Below, one piece after another: positions 23,215 to 35,948 of a DNA stretch of 64,000 bases. The DNA is from Diphasiastrum complanatum (taxonomy: Eukaryota; Streptophyta; Lycopodiopsida; Lycopodiales; Lycopodiaceae): the NCBI GenBank assembly GCA_029204225.1, contig CM055094.1, positions 13,376,108 to 13,440,107 on the forward strand, given 5' to 3'. The notes under the pieces are model-generated. The model worked only from the letters and a program-made list of their open reading frames with translations. It ran no database searches and was not told the origin of the DNA. Within the stretch, counting starts at the first letter, position 1. Every line of letters starts with the position of its first letter. The position numbers were made by a program, and so were the translations under genes.

Positions 23215-23615
23215 GTCACCTTGTCTCGAAATGCCAAGATACGATGGGGATCAACAAATCTTATCAAGTTCCTCCAGATCTACAAACAAGCGTGCGAGAT
23301 CTATGGCGAACTGACTCCTGAGAAAGAATTAAAGTTGTTCCCTATGTTATTAGTAGCTGCAACCCAGGATAGGTTCTTCAACCAATCAGTTGAATAAAAG
23401 TGCACTTGTAAAGGGGTTAAAGTGGCTCTCATCACCCGCTTTAACCCAAGAAAGTTCCTAGAAGACCCGTTTCTCCTGTTAAGCAAAATTAAAATTGGAA
23501 AATGAGAAAGGGTACGAGTTTATATTGAACGGGTCAAACATTTATGATCCGAATGCAACACGACCCAAACTCCTGATCATGTGGTGATTATGTGGTTCCT
23601 CACTGGGTAAGCATG
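23215..23615 (+). pseudogene. Gypsy gag-like fragment (unit A only)
   Basis: In pieces interrupted by stops the plus strand reads PRYDGDQ, FLQIYKQACEIYGELTPEKE, LKLFPMLLVAATQDRFFNQS, RVRVYIERVKHL and VIMWFLTG. This layout resembles the retrotransposon gag domain of Ty3/gypsy elements. No zinc knuckle follows. The family assignment is from pattern only. Confidence 0.45.
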
Positions 23616-23790
23616 GGTTGCCACGAAGCATCCGAAGAGTGCTTAAATGCTGAAAATAGTATGCTTCATTGCCAGAAGCCATGGAACATGCTACTAGAGA
23701 AGAAGATGAAGGCTCAGATGATGATTCAACCCATAAATATCCAACGATTCATCTTCAGGCTCATTGGGCTATGTGCTTACGCACGCAGGA

Positions 23791-24304
23791 TGTCACGGCC
23801 CTCGCAACTTATTTTCTACTTCTGGCTATTTTATTTATGTACACGGTATTAATACCCACAACACCGAGTGTATGAGATCAAGAGGAGAGGAATATCCACT
23901 ACAAGAGGACGGGCGATTTCCAAGGCTTTTTCTGAGCATTTCTTTGAAAGATAGTTTTTAAAATGAGTCGCGGGGGGAGCGGAATGCTCAAGCCTCGGGT
24001 CTAGTGTTTGGACTCGGAATAATCCTACCAAATTTAAACTTGATTTTGAAACATTTATAGAGAGGGATATAGAGAGGGTTATAAATTCTCCAGAGGGCCT
24101 TGGAACATACATCGAAATATTGAAGCTAATTTGAGGGGTATACCGAGGCTGGCGTTGGTATAAGCCTACCAAATTTGAACTTATTTTTGAGACATTTATA
24201 GAGAGGGTTATAAAGAGGGCCTGGGTGGCCAGGCAGTCCATGACACTCTTCTAATCGAGGGTAATACCGAGACCTAGGAAAAAAAGACCCCGCGGTGTAA
24301 CCCA
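23791..24304. mobile_element. Possible solo LTR of a gypsy element (unit A only)
   Basis: It starts TGTCACGGCCCTC and ends near GACCCCGCGGTGTAACCC, resembling the ends of some plant gypsy LTRs (TGTCAC...GTGT(G/A)ACA). Inside is a duplicated phrase ('cctaccaaatttgaactt' with 'acatttatagagaggg') about 140 bp apart, near 24027 and 24168. No target-site duplication could be confirmed. Confidence 0.35.
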
Positions 24305-24571
24305 CGATATAAAATAGAATGTAAATCGATCTCACTTTTGAAATTTGTTACCTATCAACACATGGAATTCCATTTTCTATCAACTTTGGTTGTCATATGC
24401 ACACGTGAATAAAGAAATTTATGTATCACGAAAAAATGATGATCACAAATTGTGTACTCACATCCATCGACTTCTTGTTCGATGTCAACTAGTCAATTAA
24501 TAAAGTGTAATTGTATCTACAAGAAATATGATTAATATTACAATGAATTGAAATGCATCATACTGTCTCAC

Positions 24572-26075
24572 TCATTCATTTGGTGGTTCATCGTTATCAT
24601 TTGTCGTATCATCATGCGACAAATCCGCCAAACCAAATGAGTCTATCTCTAATTCTATCCAAAAATCTTCTATAGCTTCATCATTAATAAGCTGATCTTC
24701 AAAAGCTAATGGCGATGGTGATGACGAGTGAGATCGGGAAGGTGTGTCATGTGTCGTAGAACCATTTGCTGATGATGCATCACGCTCAACATCATCATTA
24801 GCTTGTGAAGCTTGCACATGATCATCCTCTGAAATTGTGTCATTGAATTCGTCATCACGATCTTGTTCATGACGTGCATCAACTAGCAGCGCCATGTCCT
24901 CCACGACATCTCTATCTTCAAACATTCTTTTACTTCAAGGAGAGACTTGAATCACATACCACCATCTGGGATTTGAATGATCTGGGTGAAAGACCGCCTG
25001 TAATTGATAGATGTTACCATAAATGTTGACTCGTAAAAGTACCCATAGCTATTTTACAATTGCTTGCGTATTACTACACACAATATACATTTTTTGCAGT
25101 ACATTGAAAATCGATTGATTGACAACAAAAGAGCATAGACATCTTGAAGACATAGAAGAAATGTACCTGCTCACATTGTTGAGGAAAAACAAATGTGTCG
25201 CTTTGATCTGTCCAAAGCTTGGTGGAGTCAATGGCAAAATAACCACTCTCATCTTTCCTAACAGTTGCATTGGGACCATTGCAAATAACTTTGAACCATT
25301 TGACATCAAATATGAAAAAGCTAAATTGCCTAAATCCAACTTCAAGGATGTCATTGATTGTCCCACAATAATCAAGAGAAGAGAGTAAATTGGTGTCCAC
25401 CCCCGTGCTTGCTCAACTCTCTTGGGTAAAATTTGCCATGACTCAACAATCGTAAGTGTTTTTATTTTTGTCAATGCGCTCCATATGAAAGTGTCGTCCA
25501 TGCCTCCACAGTGCATTGTATTTTTTGTATTGAACAAAATGGAACTAAATGTGTTAGGGATACAACAAACATGTACAAAGTTGCACATATTAATAAACAC
25601 GTGAATGTTGATCATCATAGTTTACATGTAAATCGCACCCCCTTGTATATTTTCGCTCTCTCTCTATTACTTCCTGGTTGTTTGCTGAGGCTTATCTAAG
25701 TGCATCATGCAGCCAATCAAGCGTCATGTCCTTGGGTAGAAGGGTGAAGTCAGGTGGGTATGGTTGTCTTCTATGCCCTCTCCTGAAAGTGGCTCAAGCG
25801 GTTTGTCTACGAGCCTTGGCCTCTTCGTATAGCAAAATCCACTTTTGTATTTCCTCACTATTAAGAATGCAAAACTCATTTACCTTCTCCCTGAAGGACT
25901 CACTCATTCTCATGATCACTCCTTTTCCTTGAGAAATCTCCCCAACAACATGCTCATCATCTTTCTTATCCCAAAGACGAGGAATAGAAGGATTGCTATG
26001 AGCAAGGAACTCCGTGATGTAAACCATGGAATCTTGCACTAGCCATTCTTTTGCCATGCTACCCTCATGTCGCAA
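24572..26075 (-). pseudogene. CACTA (En/Spm) transposase C-terminal fragment with DUF4216 (unit A only)
   Basis: Three collinear minus-strand pieces match the end of plant CACTA transposases. At 26075-25794: RHEGSMAKEWLVQDSMVYIT with NEFCILNSEEIQKWI, the linker before DUF4216. At about 25400-25170: FFIFDVKWFKVICNGPNATV to FVFPQQCEQ, the DUF4216 core, ending at a GT donor as in the copy at 56973. At 24925-24572: a 117-aa acidic Asp/Glu/Ser tail. The catalytic TNP2 part is absent, so it is a fragment or a captured piece. Stops separate the first two pieces. Confidence 0.68.
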
Positions 26076-27849
26076 TATACCAACACGAAATTGCTATATT
26101 TATGTAGTATTCAGATTGTTCCCCAAGGAGATAGCTCTTAAAAGATGTTAAGTTGATACTTTATTGACTTATTTCAAATGAAATTGGTTCAAATGAGAAT
26201 CTGGTTGTCATTAGACATTTTGTAAGCAGCCAATACCACTTTTAGAAAAGGGGTTTAGAGAAATGAGTGCTAAACAATAGTCTTCCTCTATCAAACCGAA
26301 TGTAAAGTGTTCTGCAAATGAAATGTTATGAGAGTAGCTCGAAGGAATTACACCCTGACTGATTAAGTTGTCATCAAGGATCTGTGATATGTTCGATGCT
26401 AGTGAGTACGAACAGACGAAATGTTAATCTTATTCTTGAACCACTATGTTCTAGGTAGAAGTCCTCAACAACCAAAGTCCAATTACGGTTAAAGAACTCA
26501 ATTAATTCACGAATATGTTAGAAACATTTATCTTCTTTACTAACATGAATACAGATCAATATCTCAGTCCCTCAATCAGGGACTACCATTTCACAGCATA
26601 CATATTTGTCTATCAGCAACTGTGGAAAACTGCACCAAGGGTTACTCGAATGCCGACTACAAAGTATTAGCTCATACGGGCAAAGCAACTTTAAGATAGT
26701 TCTTTAGATCAACTTTACAAATACACAACAAAGGACTGCAATGAAAGATGGTATTGTCTGACCAAAGAATGATTGAAGTTCTGTGTACGAGATTGCTTGT
26801 AGACAGGAAATCACTCACACTCAGCAGTGCATCGAATAGAAATCAGAAAGAGTAACCTTCGTCGCTCTATTCATTTCTCCAATCTCAAACATACAATTAC
26901 TCTCTCTCTTTCTCTCGGTAATGTGAGAATGAAGAGTGTCTAGTTTTATAACCTATGGAACAAACAAACACACCTCTAGGAATTCCTGGTGCGTCGCTCC
27001 ATTTACAAATTCTAATTATCATATAAGTTACAAGTACAAATAAATTGCACAGTTGATGATTCGCTTCGTATCCAAGTGTCGTTTCATTTTAGGAGTTTTG
27101 ACTTTAACTAAAAGGTAGGTCCTTAACAATTATACTTGAAACAATGGTATAGACCTCTTCAAAATATATAGTTGTCCAGCACATGTCCTCATTCCTAAGG
27201 CACAAATTGTCATTTTTCATTAAGCATACAAATATGTGGTATCACATATCCCCCTCCTTAAATGTGAAATGTCCTCGTGAACATATATTCTTTGTTTTCA
27301 GATTTTTCTATTTCTTAGAAAAGAATAATTTCGTGTCGAGGATTTTTGTTAGGTCAGATGTAGAGATATTTCTTCATTCGTTGTTTGGAAAATGGTCATT
27401 TGGCATTTCAGAATCAAATATTGATTCAAAATATATTTCGGCGACATAAAATAAGCATCATCACATACAAAAGTCGGCATCAAATAATCTACAACACAAT
27501 ATAGAAGAAAAACCTTCATGTATTAAGCTCTTCATGTTGTATCCAAGTGTCGTTTCATGTTGACTTGAGCAACAATACATCTTCGTTTGCTCTGGTGTAA
27601 CTCCCGATAGGTAAGTTGACGTAAGGCGACAATCTTACAAGAAGTAGAGAGACATCGAACAATTCTTGTACTAACCAAAAATCTTCTTTAGAATCTTTAC
27701 TAAGTACAAATTGTTCGAATAAAATAGAGGAGAACTAAATATACTTACACTTGACAAATAAACTTTGAACATAAGATAAAACTTTGGCTGCAAATGTGCC
27801 AAACGGGCAAAAATTATATGTACAAAATGTTCTATATTCGCAGGATGTC
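26076..27849. other. Gene-free stretch (unit A only)
   Basis: I see no gene or clear element end. The phrase 'ccccctccttaaatgtgaaatgtcctcg' near 27250 and CT-rich runs near 26900 are common in LTR-element leaders, so this is probably decayed retroelement sequence. Part of the 7.9-kb block missing from unit B. Confidence 0.35.
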
Positions 27850-28454
27850 CTACCTGTGGATATCTGTAGTGAGCTTATGGTCTTCGAGCTGTTCTTTGAA
27901 GTCTTGTACTTCCTTTTATAGATCAAAAATTTTTACACACGCCTCAGCAACATACTTTAGGTGATCTGCTACCCCTGTACATGTTCGGGTTCCTTGGAGC
28001 TGCTTAGTCAATTCTTCGATTTTCTCCAAGGCCTGCGAATACTCTTCGTGTGCATCTGGCTTGGAGCAAGTAGTCGTTTCGGCTGACAGCTCAGCAAGTT
28101 CCTCCTCGACAAGTACTTTGTTGTTTTCAAGCGGAATAAGATACTCGACTCAAAAATTCTCCAGCATTTGGTCGTAAAGAGACTGCAGCTTCAAAGAATC
28201 TATCTAGGTTACACTAGAGCTACTGCATAGCTACAAGGCAGTTTCAGCCTTTATTCGCTTTAAGCCTTCATCATGAAGTTTGGTCTGTAGAGACACTTTT
28301 TTTGCCCTGACCTTATGAATTCGGTTGTCAACAAATCAAAATGCTTCTGCAATTCTGTAGATTTGGCTTGGAGCGCCTTATTATTATTTTTCAAAAATTT
28401 GGGCTTCCTCGTTCGACTTTTGGAGCAATCGGCCCAGTGAGCAATCTCGCTCAT
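27850..28454 (-). pseudogene. Coiled-coil protein remnant joined to gypsy RNase H (unit A only)
   Basis: Minus-strand pieces in two frames read ALQAKSTELQKHFDLLTTEF, ENNKVLVEEELAELSAETTT, YSQALEKIEELTKQLQGTRT, VADHLKYVAEACVKIFDL (stop) and KEVQDFKEQLEDHKL. The heptad-like spacing of Leu and charged residues points to a long coiled coil. It begins exactly where the RNase H remnant ends (28455). I do not recognise the parent protein. Confidence 0.4.
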
Positions 28455-31400
28455 TCAAAAGTCAAAATTTGTTTACAGTAAATATCATTGCAAGTGTTTC
28501 TCTTTTTGTTGCCGAATAATTTTTCTTTGAGGAGCTAAGCTGGCGATTTGCATAGTATATTGGATGGTCTTTCTTCTATTCATCCTTCTGGCTCAAATAA
28601 ACACCAATACCAAATGCTGACACATCAACATAACAATGAAATAGTTTTGTCCGTAGTTAGGAGGTCTCAGAATTGGAGCATCAGTTCTTTGAATGCTCTC
28701 TATTGTGATGTCGTCCAAATATAAGCAACTTGCTTCTTAAGTAACTACGTTAAAATAGTAGCAATATAGGCATGATTCTGGATAAATCTTTGATAATAAC
28801 CCACATGTCCTAGGAAACCCCTTAGTTCACTTAGATTCTTTGGTATCAACAGATTCTTGATAACGTTGACTTTATCTTTGTTGACTTTAATACCTCTGCT
28901 GGATATTCTATGACCCAGAAAAAGTATACCTTCTGTCATACCGAAAAAACAAGTATCTCGATACCTTTGCAATGTAAGCTTCAGTTTCTGTTTATGAGTC
29001 TTATTATTACTATAAACACATATATCATTAATGAAAATTCTGAAAAATGTTCTTAGAAAAGTAGAAAAAATCAGCATCATAATTCTATGGAAAGTAACTG
29101 GTGCATTGCAAAGACCGGAGGGAATTTTATTGTAGGCATAAGTGCCCCAATCAGTAGTAAAAGTAGTCTTTGGTCGATCCTCCTTCCTTACTCCAATCTG
29201 ACTTGATTATAACCAGAGAAGCCATAACAAAAACTGTAACGTTCTTGTGCACCGACTTGGTCTAAAATAGATTTTGTGAAAGGTAATGGATGGTGATCTT
29301 TCTTTGTAACATCATTCAGCTTCCGAAAATCCTAGCAAATCCGAATCTTGCTAGACTTCTTCTTTGGAACTACAACAATAGGTGATACCCATTCACTACT
29401 TAAGACATGATAGATAATATCTACCTTAAGATGCTTGTTGAGTTCATCCTTTACCATTAAAGAGTACTTTGGATTAAGACGATACTGTCTCTCTCAAACA
29501 GGAAGTGCATCTTCTTTAAGATCAATGCTATGCTCACCAAATTTCGGAGATATTCCTTTCAAATCATCGAGCGACCAAGCAAATACATCTTGGTACTCTC
29601 TCAATAGTTCAGTAAATTCTGCTAACCTAGTCTCTCCAAGGGACTTCGGAACATGCACATATTTTCTAGGTTCAAGTTCGATTAGCTCTCTAGAATCAGA
29701 TAGAGTTATACTTTTCGTCGTACTAGCCTGGATATGGCCATGAATCTCACGTATAGCTAACTTCACAGATTTATTCTTATTGTCAAATGATTTTAATCAT
29801 CAAATTCTTGCTTTGGTCGAAGATTTCTATTTCGAGGACTTCCTTCATTCCTTTGAAGGTACTTTTGTGTCAAATTTCGAGGAGCTTTTGCTTCTTGTAG
29901 TCACTTTAAATAATTTGTTGACATCACCAGGCCAAGATTGGTCAGCTGGCTTTGACTGTTTAGCTTCAATGACATCAACCTTCTGCACAACAACATCAAC
30001 CGAAGATTTTAGTTTTGTATCAGTAGTAGCAATATATTGGTACTTTGGACACAGCTTCAACGGTTGTGGATAGTCCGAATACTTGTGGCCTGGCTCCTTA
30101 TAGTTTGAATACAAAGGAATAAATCCGATCGATTTTCGCGGCCACGGACAATCCGGCGAAAAGTGTCCAGGTTCACCACAATTGTAACAGTTTCTCAAAA
30201 CTGGTTAATTCAAACTAGAAGGACCAAATAATTCTGGTGGGTTGTGTCTCTTTGGTGCAAACTTTGGTTTGCCTTGTTGGAATGGTACTACAGTACCTTG
30301 AACATAATTGGCAGTTGCATCATCTTGATATATAAAAAGACTTTCTGAGAAGGATCTTTGACATATTTCACCTTCACGTATCTACACTCTTCTTTAGAAT
30401 GTCTAGATGTACCACACTTCGTACACCAAAGTGCTGAGTTCAAAGAAGAAGCTTTAGTCTCTTGTTTGCAATTTCTGAAATCTGAACTTTTAGATCATTA
30501 AATTTCTTATTAAGGTCAGCCATGTTACTTTTCCAAAGCTTTTCAACTTTAGAAGTTGAATACTTATCCTCATGGTTTTTACCATCTTCTTTTCATTTAG
30601 ACTTTCGTTTCTTTCTTTGATCGGTATCATTGGCTTCTGTGTCTAATGAGTCACTAGAATCACAATCAGAATTGGAAAAACTTAAACTAGATTTAGATTT
30701 AGATTCATCTTCACTGTCACTAGAGTCATGCTTAGATTTTTGAGTACGTTTGGTAGAACATCTTTTACGTGCTAACTTGGAAGTCTCATAATTCTCAGCA
30801 CTTACTATGACTACTGTTAAAGATGTCATATCTCTTTGTCTACAGTATCGGTCAATTTTCGATGGTAAACCTGTAAAAAATCACTCGATCTACATTGTGA
30901 CAGGGCACACACCCGTTAGTTTTCCAATTAGATTCTCTACTTTTCATGTATACCTTCGAAGCAATTCTTTTTCTTTCTTCTGGACATTATTAAGTCGTCC
31001 AAGGATTTTGGACGAATAACCAATTTCTCAAAAATGGTTTAAAAATGCATCTTTCAGTAGTACCCAGGTGGCAACACATCTTGGTTCAACTTGGCTGTAC
31101 CATATGTGTGGCTTGCTTTTTCAGAAAACCTGGAAAAATGCGCAACTTGTCTGCATCAGCACCTTGGTTATTCGAGTTAGCAATTGACGCGAACTGTGAA
31201 ATGTAAATGTCAACATGATATGAAGATGTTCCTTTAAAATAATCATATTTGATCTTCGAGATTGAAGTAAAGCGAGGAGCCAGGCCATCCATAATCAGCT
31301 TTGGAACTGGATTCGGATCAGGCTTTGGAATTGGATTAACAACTTTAGAACCTAATTCAGCTACAGCAGAAGCGTTAGGAAGAGAGTTTTCCAGTAGGTT

Positions 31401-31477
31401 TTCATATTTAAAATTCAAGAAGCGAGATTCTCTTCTTTGCAAAGATTCTTGAATTCTTTTGAAAAAAAAATCTCGAA
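28455..31477 (-). pseudogene. Ty3/gypsy gag-RT-RNase H remnant (unit A)
   Basis: Reading leftward: gag (31440-31090, with NIRDFFFKRIQESLQRRESR and GTSSYHVDIYISQFASIANS); an acidic Ser-rich part (30829-30593); a knuckle CYNCGEPGHFSPDC and a second degenerate one (30198-30080); the linker EYQDVFAWSLDDLKGISPKF (about 29620-29560); RT pieces WVSPIVVVPKKKS, DFRKLN and FSGYNQV (29430-29200); the catalytic strand as FIND instead of (Y/F)xDD near 29030; GHRISSRGIKVNKDKV and LRGFLGHVGYYQRFI (28920-28780); and RNase H words NYSATKRETLAMIFTVNKF to 28455. No protease or integrase is seen. Many stops and the mutated catalytic motif make it dead. Confidence 0.85.
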
Positions 31478-32304
31478 TGTTGGGGTTATTCCCGACAAAT
31501 TGTAAATAAATAAAATCGACCAATAAAATGTGTTGCGAGAGCATGGCATCCTATGCGTATAAGCCCTTGGCCCAATGAGCACGCAAGCTTAAGTTGTAAA
31601 TAAAATAAAATAGACTTGGGCCTTTTTAATTAAAATAAAACTTAAGGCCCAAAGTCAATTTCAAACTTAGAGTTTACTTTTCTTAGAGTTGGGTCCAACT
31701 TTGGACTCACATGAATCTTGTGATTTCCAATGTACTTTTTGTGGACCTTTGGATCAAGTTGGGTCCAAGATGAATGAATAGGATCAATATAAATATTAGC
31801 CAATAGGATTTTGGGGCAATGGCCTTCTCCATTTTATAAAAAGGCACCATTTATACTTTGTTTCCATGCTTAATGAGGAGGAGGAAACTCTACCACTTTT
31901 TGGAGAAAAGCATCCTCATTTGCTATTCACTACTTGCTAATGCTTTTGATTGTGTTTCCATTGCTTCCTATTTTTCTTGTTGATTGGTTGTCATAGTTAA
32001 TGTTTCTCCATTAGCAAGCATAAGAAGCATTTGAGCTAACCTCCACTCTCACCCTCTATCTCTCTCTTTCTCTCTTCTCTTCTCTCAATCTCTTCTAATC
32101 TTCCCTTTCCTTTTACCTACAATTATGATGAAGGTACTTCAGGGGAGTAGAGTTAGTGGAAGTAGTGTTAGTGGTGGTAGAGTTAGATAAAAAGTAGGAA
32201 ACTAACTAAAAGTAGCATCTATGCATAGTTAGGTGTCTATCCAGTGAACTAACGTTTGTTGACAGGCAGGAGCTATACTACTACATCGGATCGAAGACCC
32301 TACA
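31478..32304 (+). mobile_element. Gypsy-type LTR, plus strand (unit A)
   Basis: Bounded by TGTTGGGG and CCCTACA (imperfect inverted ends), 827 bp, directly followed by a tRNA-Asp PBS. A TATA box (TATAAAA, 31835-31841) lies in the right place for an LTR promoter. No plus-strand gag follows. A CACTA fragment comes within 400 bp, and the left neighbour is a gypsy gag on the opposite strand. Confidence 0.75.
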
Positions 32305-32305
32305 G

Positions 32306-32320
32306 TGGCGCCGTTGCCGG
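32306..32320 (+). other. Primer-binding site, tRNA-Asp type (unit A)
   Basis: TGGCGCCGTTGCCGG, complementary to the 3' end of plant tRNA-Asp (…CCGGCAACGGCGCCA). One base separates it from the LTR end, usual for plant gypsy elements. Confidence 0.85.
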
Positions 32321-32682
32321 GTATAGGTTTTCACTAACTAGTATAGTTGTATTTTAGCTATTTCTTGCTTTTTAGAGTAGTTTTAGGTAGATTTTTGGGA
32401 GTTTAGAGTTAGTTTTATATATTTTTTTGTGTTTGGACTGTTCACAGCTAGGGGAGAGGGTAGAGGAGGCCTTGAACAGCTTCTAAGGGATTGAAACCCA
32501 AACAACCAACCCAAAAATCCAAAAAACTCACCAATCTATATTTTGGAGAGAAAACGAGCCTAAAATCTCAAGAAAGAGCAAAAAGGTGTTGGATTCCTTG
32601 AAGTCAATCAAGTGAGGCATCTTTCAATCAAGAAAGTCCGAGTAGTGCACGAGACCAAAGTTCAATCTCTGGAGAGCTTGAG

Positions 32683-33178
32683 TATGTAGGAATTATTCAA
32701 GATATATATGAAGTGTGTTTTGGTAAAAATGGTAAATAGTTTTTGTTTGATGTGAAATGGTTCAAAATCAATTAAAGTTGCCTTGTCATTGTGAACAGGT
32801 GTGTCACATGAGTTTGACATCCATTTTTTCTCAATCATAGTCAGTAATATACACTATTTCCTTGCAATTCCATGACATTGTTTGAACAAACTTTTTAACT
32901 TAACATTGTTAAATGTGCAGGTATTTTTTCAACCAGATCGACTAAACAACAAGTGGTGGTATGTTGTTCAAGTTAGCCACACACAAGACATGTATTTGAA
33001 AATGCATACATTGAGAATGAAATGGAAGACTTGAATATTGACAACACAAACATGGACGTTGATGAGGATATAAAAATATCTCCAAGTTTTTTAAATATTA
33101 TAGAATATACTATAAATGAATCGAATGATTCTGACACAAATGACAATATTGACAGAGTCCAATTACTATAGTATAGAT
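32683..33178 (+). pseudogene. CACTA DUF4216 fragment, internally deleted (unit A)
   Basis: Starts YVGIIQDIYEVCFG, then FLFDVKWFKIN. About 120 bp of the DUF4216 core is missing at 32773 relative to unit B. After an intron (acceptor at 32920) it reads VFFQPDRLNNKWWYVVQVSH and an acidic tail NMDVDEDIKI. It lies just inside the LTR element at 31478, so a CACTA piece has landed in, or replaced, its internal region. Confidence 0.65.
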
Positions 33179-33674
33179 AATGAAATTCATCTAAGCGGAG
33201 ATGAGTTGCAAGATGTACTGGCTGATGAATTTGAAACCTTGTTATAATTAATAATATATATATATATACATATATCACAACCATTGACGTGATAAATGAA
33301 TAGTTTGTGTGATTATTGCATCTTTATAATAGATTTTTGTATTTTTAAAGTTCATCTCGAGTTCTATCTAGCAATCACTTCTGATTCATTTTAAATCAAA
33401 TGCTTTAATTGCAATCTATATCTTACTAAAGATCTAGCAAAAATTGATTGACCAAATAAAACAATTAGTGAATATACTTTGATCATTTATATATGCTTAA
33501 AAAGCAATTTTCTTTTGAAACATCCTTACTATACTGAAAATCTATATATTCAAACAATATCTTCATATCTTCACTTTGGTCGAAATAACTTTTCTTTTCA
33601 AATAAGAAAAAAAATTGTAAATATATACTTTTTGGTTTCGATATTCTTTCTTTGCTTGTTTGCTCAGTCCACAA
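33179..33674. other. AT-rich gene-free stretch (unit A)
   Basis: No gene. A short (AT)n run lies at 33252-33275. The unit B copy (57546-58095) is the same apart from the expanded AT run. Confidence 0.45.
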
Positions 33675-34522
33675 TGTTGACATTGCAATTCATCACAAAT
33701 TATATATTCACATAGTCATACACAATCATGCAAATTATATATTCACATAGTCATCATATATTCACATTATAATATGAGAAATAATGATACACTTTTTCAT
33801 AGTGTTCGATTATTCATTCATCTTTGCTACCACTCAAATGTATATAACATTGCTTTTTTTTCATCAACAAATTTTTGGAACATAACGATTTCGTCAAAGC
33901 ATAATAATTTGACATCATGATCATTTAATTTTTAGTTCAAAATCATGATCACATAATAATCATTTTATTATTAGTCAACACTTATTCAAAATCTCAAAAG
34001 AAGTCTTATTCAAATTAGTCCAACTTTGGAATTCTCTGGAAATTTTCCACGCGTGGCAAATCTCCAAAATTAAACTTCTAGTGAAAGTTGGTTAAATAAC
34101 AGTCATGCATGGCACTTCCACGCGTGGCTCAACCATGACAATCACTTTGGCGCTCATTTTTTAAAATTCTATTTTAAAAACAAATTGTGTGGTACTGCCA
34201 TGCGTGGCAGTGCCACGCAAAACAAAACAATTTATTGTCGGACCCCACCTCCTTTGAGTTTTTGTCTCTAGTCGAGTTTTCTCACATGGATTTTCTCTCT
34301 ACCTAAGAGAAGGGCATTTCCAGACTTATATTTCAATTGTACAAGTATCCACACTTGTGAATGTACTTGTCTTGATGATTTATGCATGGTAGAAAGTGCT
34401 CTTGCCTTAGATTTATACAATAGATCTTGATGTTCGATCTATGTGTGATCTATGTGCAATCACAAAGTCTTAGGAGATCAATAACACACTTTGTGGCACT
34501 CCCACATGTGTGAATTTCAACA
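33675..34522 (+). mobile_element. Copia LTR with CCACGCGTGG motifs (unit A)
   Basis: Starts TGTTGA and ends TCAACA, a perfect 6-bp inverted end pair, directly before a tRNA-iMet PBS. It contains the palindrome CCACGCGTGG at 34047-34056 and 34118-34127 and a related inverted pair near 34197-34218. No gag in the same orientation follows. Boundaries rest on the end pair and are less sure on the left. Confidence 0.55.
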
Positions 34523-34534
34523 TGGTATCAGAGC
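34523..34534 (+). other. Copia primer-binding site (unit A)
   Basis: TGGTATCAGAGC directly after the LTR end, the standard tRNA-iMet site. Confidence 0.88.
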
Positions 34535-34587
34535 TGGCCTAAGATATCCATGCATATGTCAATTTGATGTGAAAATTTGCCTTGAAA

Positions 34588-34864
34588 TCAAGACTTTTGA
34601 TCTAGTTTGAGAGAGATTGGTAGAGCTAGTGAGATAGGTCTCACACCAAGTCTCATATTGGAAAGATTCATCTTTATGATATGTAGGGACATCCTAGCCC
34701 TTTTCTTGTACTTTTGGACCTCTTGGAGCTCTTGAGACTCCTCCTCAAGTCCTAGCACAATCTTCATCACATCTTGTGGAGTCCATCCTCACCTTGCAAA
34801 TGTCATAATTGGAGGTGTTCTATCTCTCACTTGACATTAATAGGAAGGAACCTATGGAAGCCAT
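34588..34864 (-). pseudogene. Copia gag start, minus strand (unit A)
   Basis: Minus-strand frame beginning MASIGSFLLMSS. It is interrupted by a small deletion near 34775 relative to unit B, and a frameshift breaks it. It faces the plus-strand PBS at 34523, so LTR and gag are in opposite orientation and cannot be one simple element. Confidence 0.6.
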
Positions 34865-35948
34865 GAAAAGTGAAAAAGATGTCTTGTAATGGATCAGAAG
34901 GTGTTGCTTCTCTCTCAATAATGGATCATTAAAAGGTGCACTACCCAAGCTAAGATGTCTCCACCTGCAAGTAAGGATCTTCAAGCCTCCATGGATCTCT
35001 CCTCCACCTGTGTCCCTAATCTTAATCACAAAGGTAGATAACAAGTGGCCTCAAGTATTCACCACCCAACCATAGCTAGCTAGCACATGCAATCTTGCAT
35101 CTAGGCTAATCTAGCACCTCCTTGCTAACCAATAACTAACCACAAGCATACCACCACACACCATAGCATACTCAAGATCCAAACCCTACTTATGTCTCAT
35201 ACCATAAGCAAGATCCAAACCCTAAGCATACTACACTCAAGAAAACACTCTATACACTAGTAGCCACACTAGAGCATAAGCACAGCAAACAAGAGAGATC
35301 TCTCCTCCTCCTCATGGGTGCCCTCTTCCTCTCATATAGATGGCAATTGGCACCCTCCAATACACTATGGAGTTCCATGCACAACCAATGAGAAAGAGAG
35401 AGGCCTAGAGGAGTTAAAGAACCTTTATAGGCTTATGGAAGGTCAAGAGACTTCTTCCATAACCTATGACTCTTTCAATGCTTAGCTTATGGGAGTTGGA
35501 CCCTTTGGAAGGGCGCCCTCCTACTAGGTCTCATTGCCCAAGTTGTTCTTGTATACTTTGGTCCAAGACCAATAAAGTGATATGGTTCAATGTTGAGGCC
35601 CAAGGTTTAAAAAAATAGCCAAACACCCATGGTAATGATTTTCTAACACCTCACTAGGTTTTATACCTCTGACCAAGCCATAGACACCTAACTGCCCTTA
35701 TCCAAGGACACCAGTACCTTAATATAAAGGCACATACCCTTAATCCTCAGGGTATCCCTTATTCAAGGGTAACTTGATTCCATACCTCCGACCAAGGTAT
35801 AGTTACTTGTCTGCTCTTATCCAAAGGCACCTACCCTTAATCGTAAGGGTACCCCTTATCCAATGGTAACTTGCCATTTAGCCCCCAACACTAAATGGAC
35901 ACATAGGGGTCACTACAGTATTGCTAGTTACATAGGTATGTAACAGAG

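Noticed and set aside
32973-33284. 103-codon minus-strand frame in the AT-rich stretch
   Set aside because: It is the antisense of the CACTA fragment's second exon and AT repeats, with no motif.
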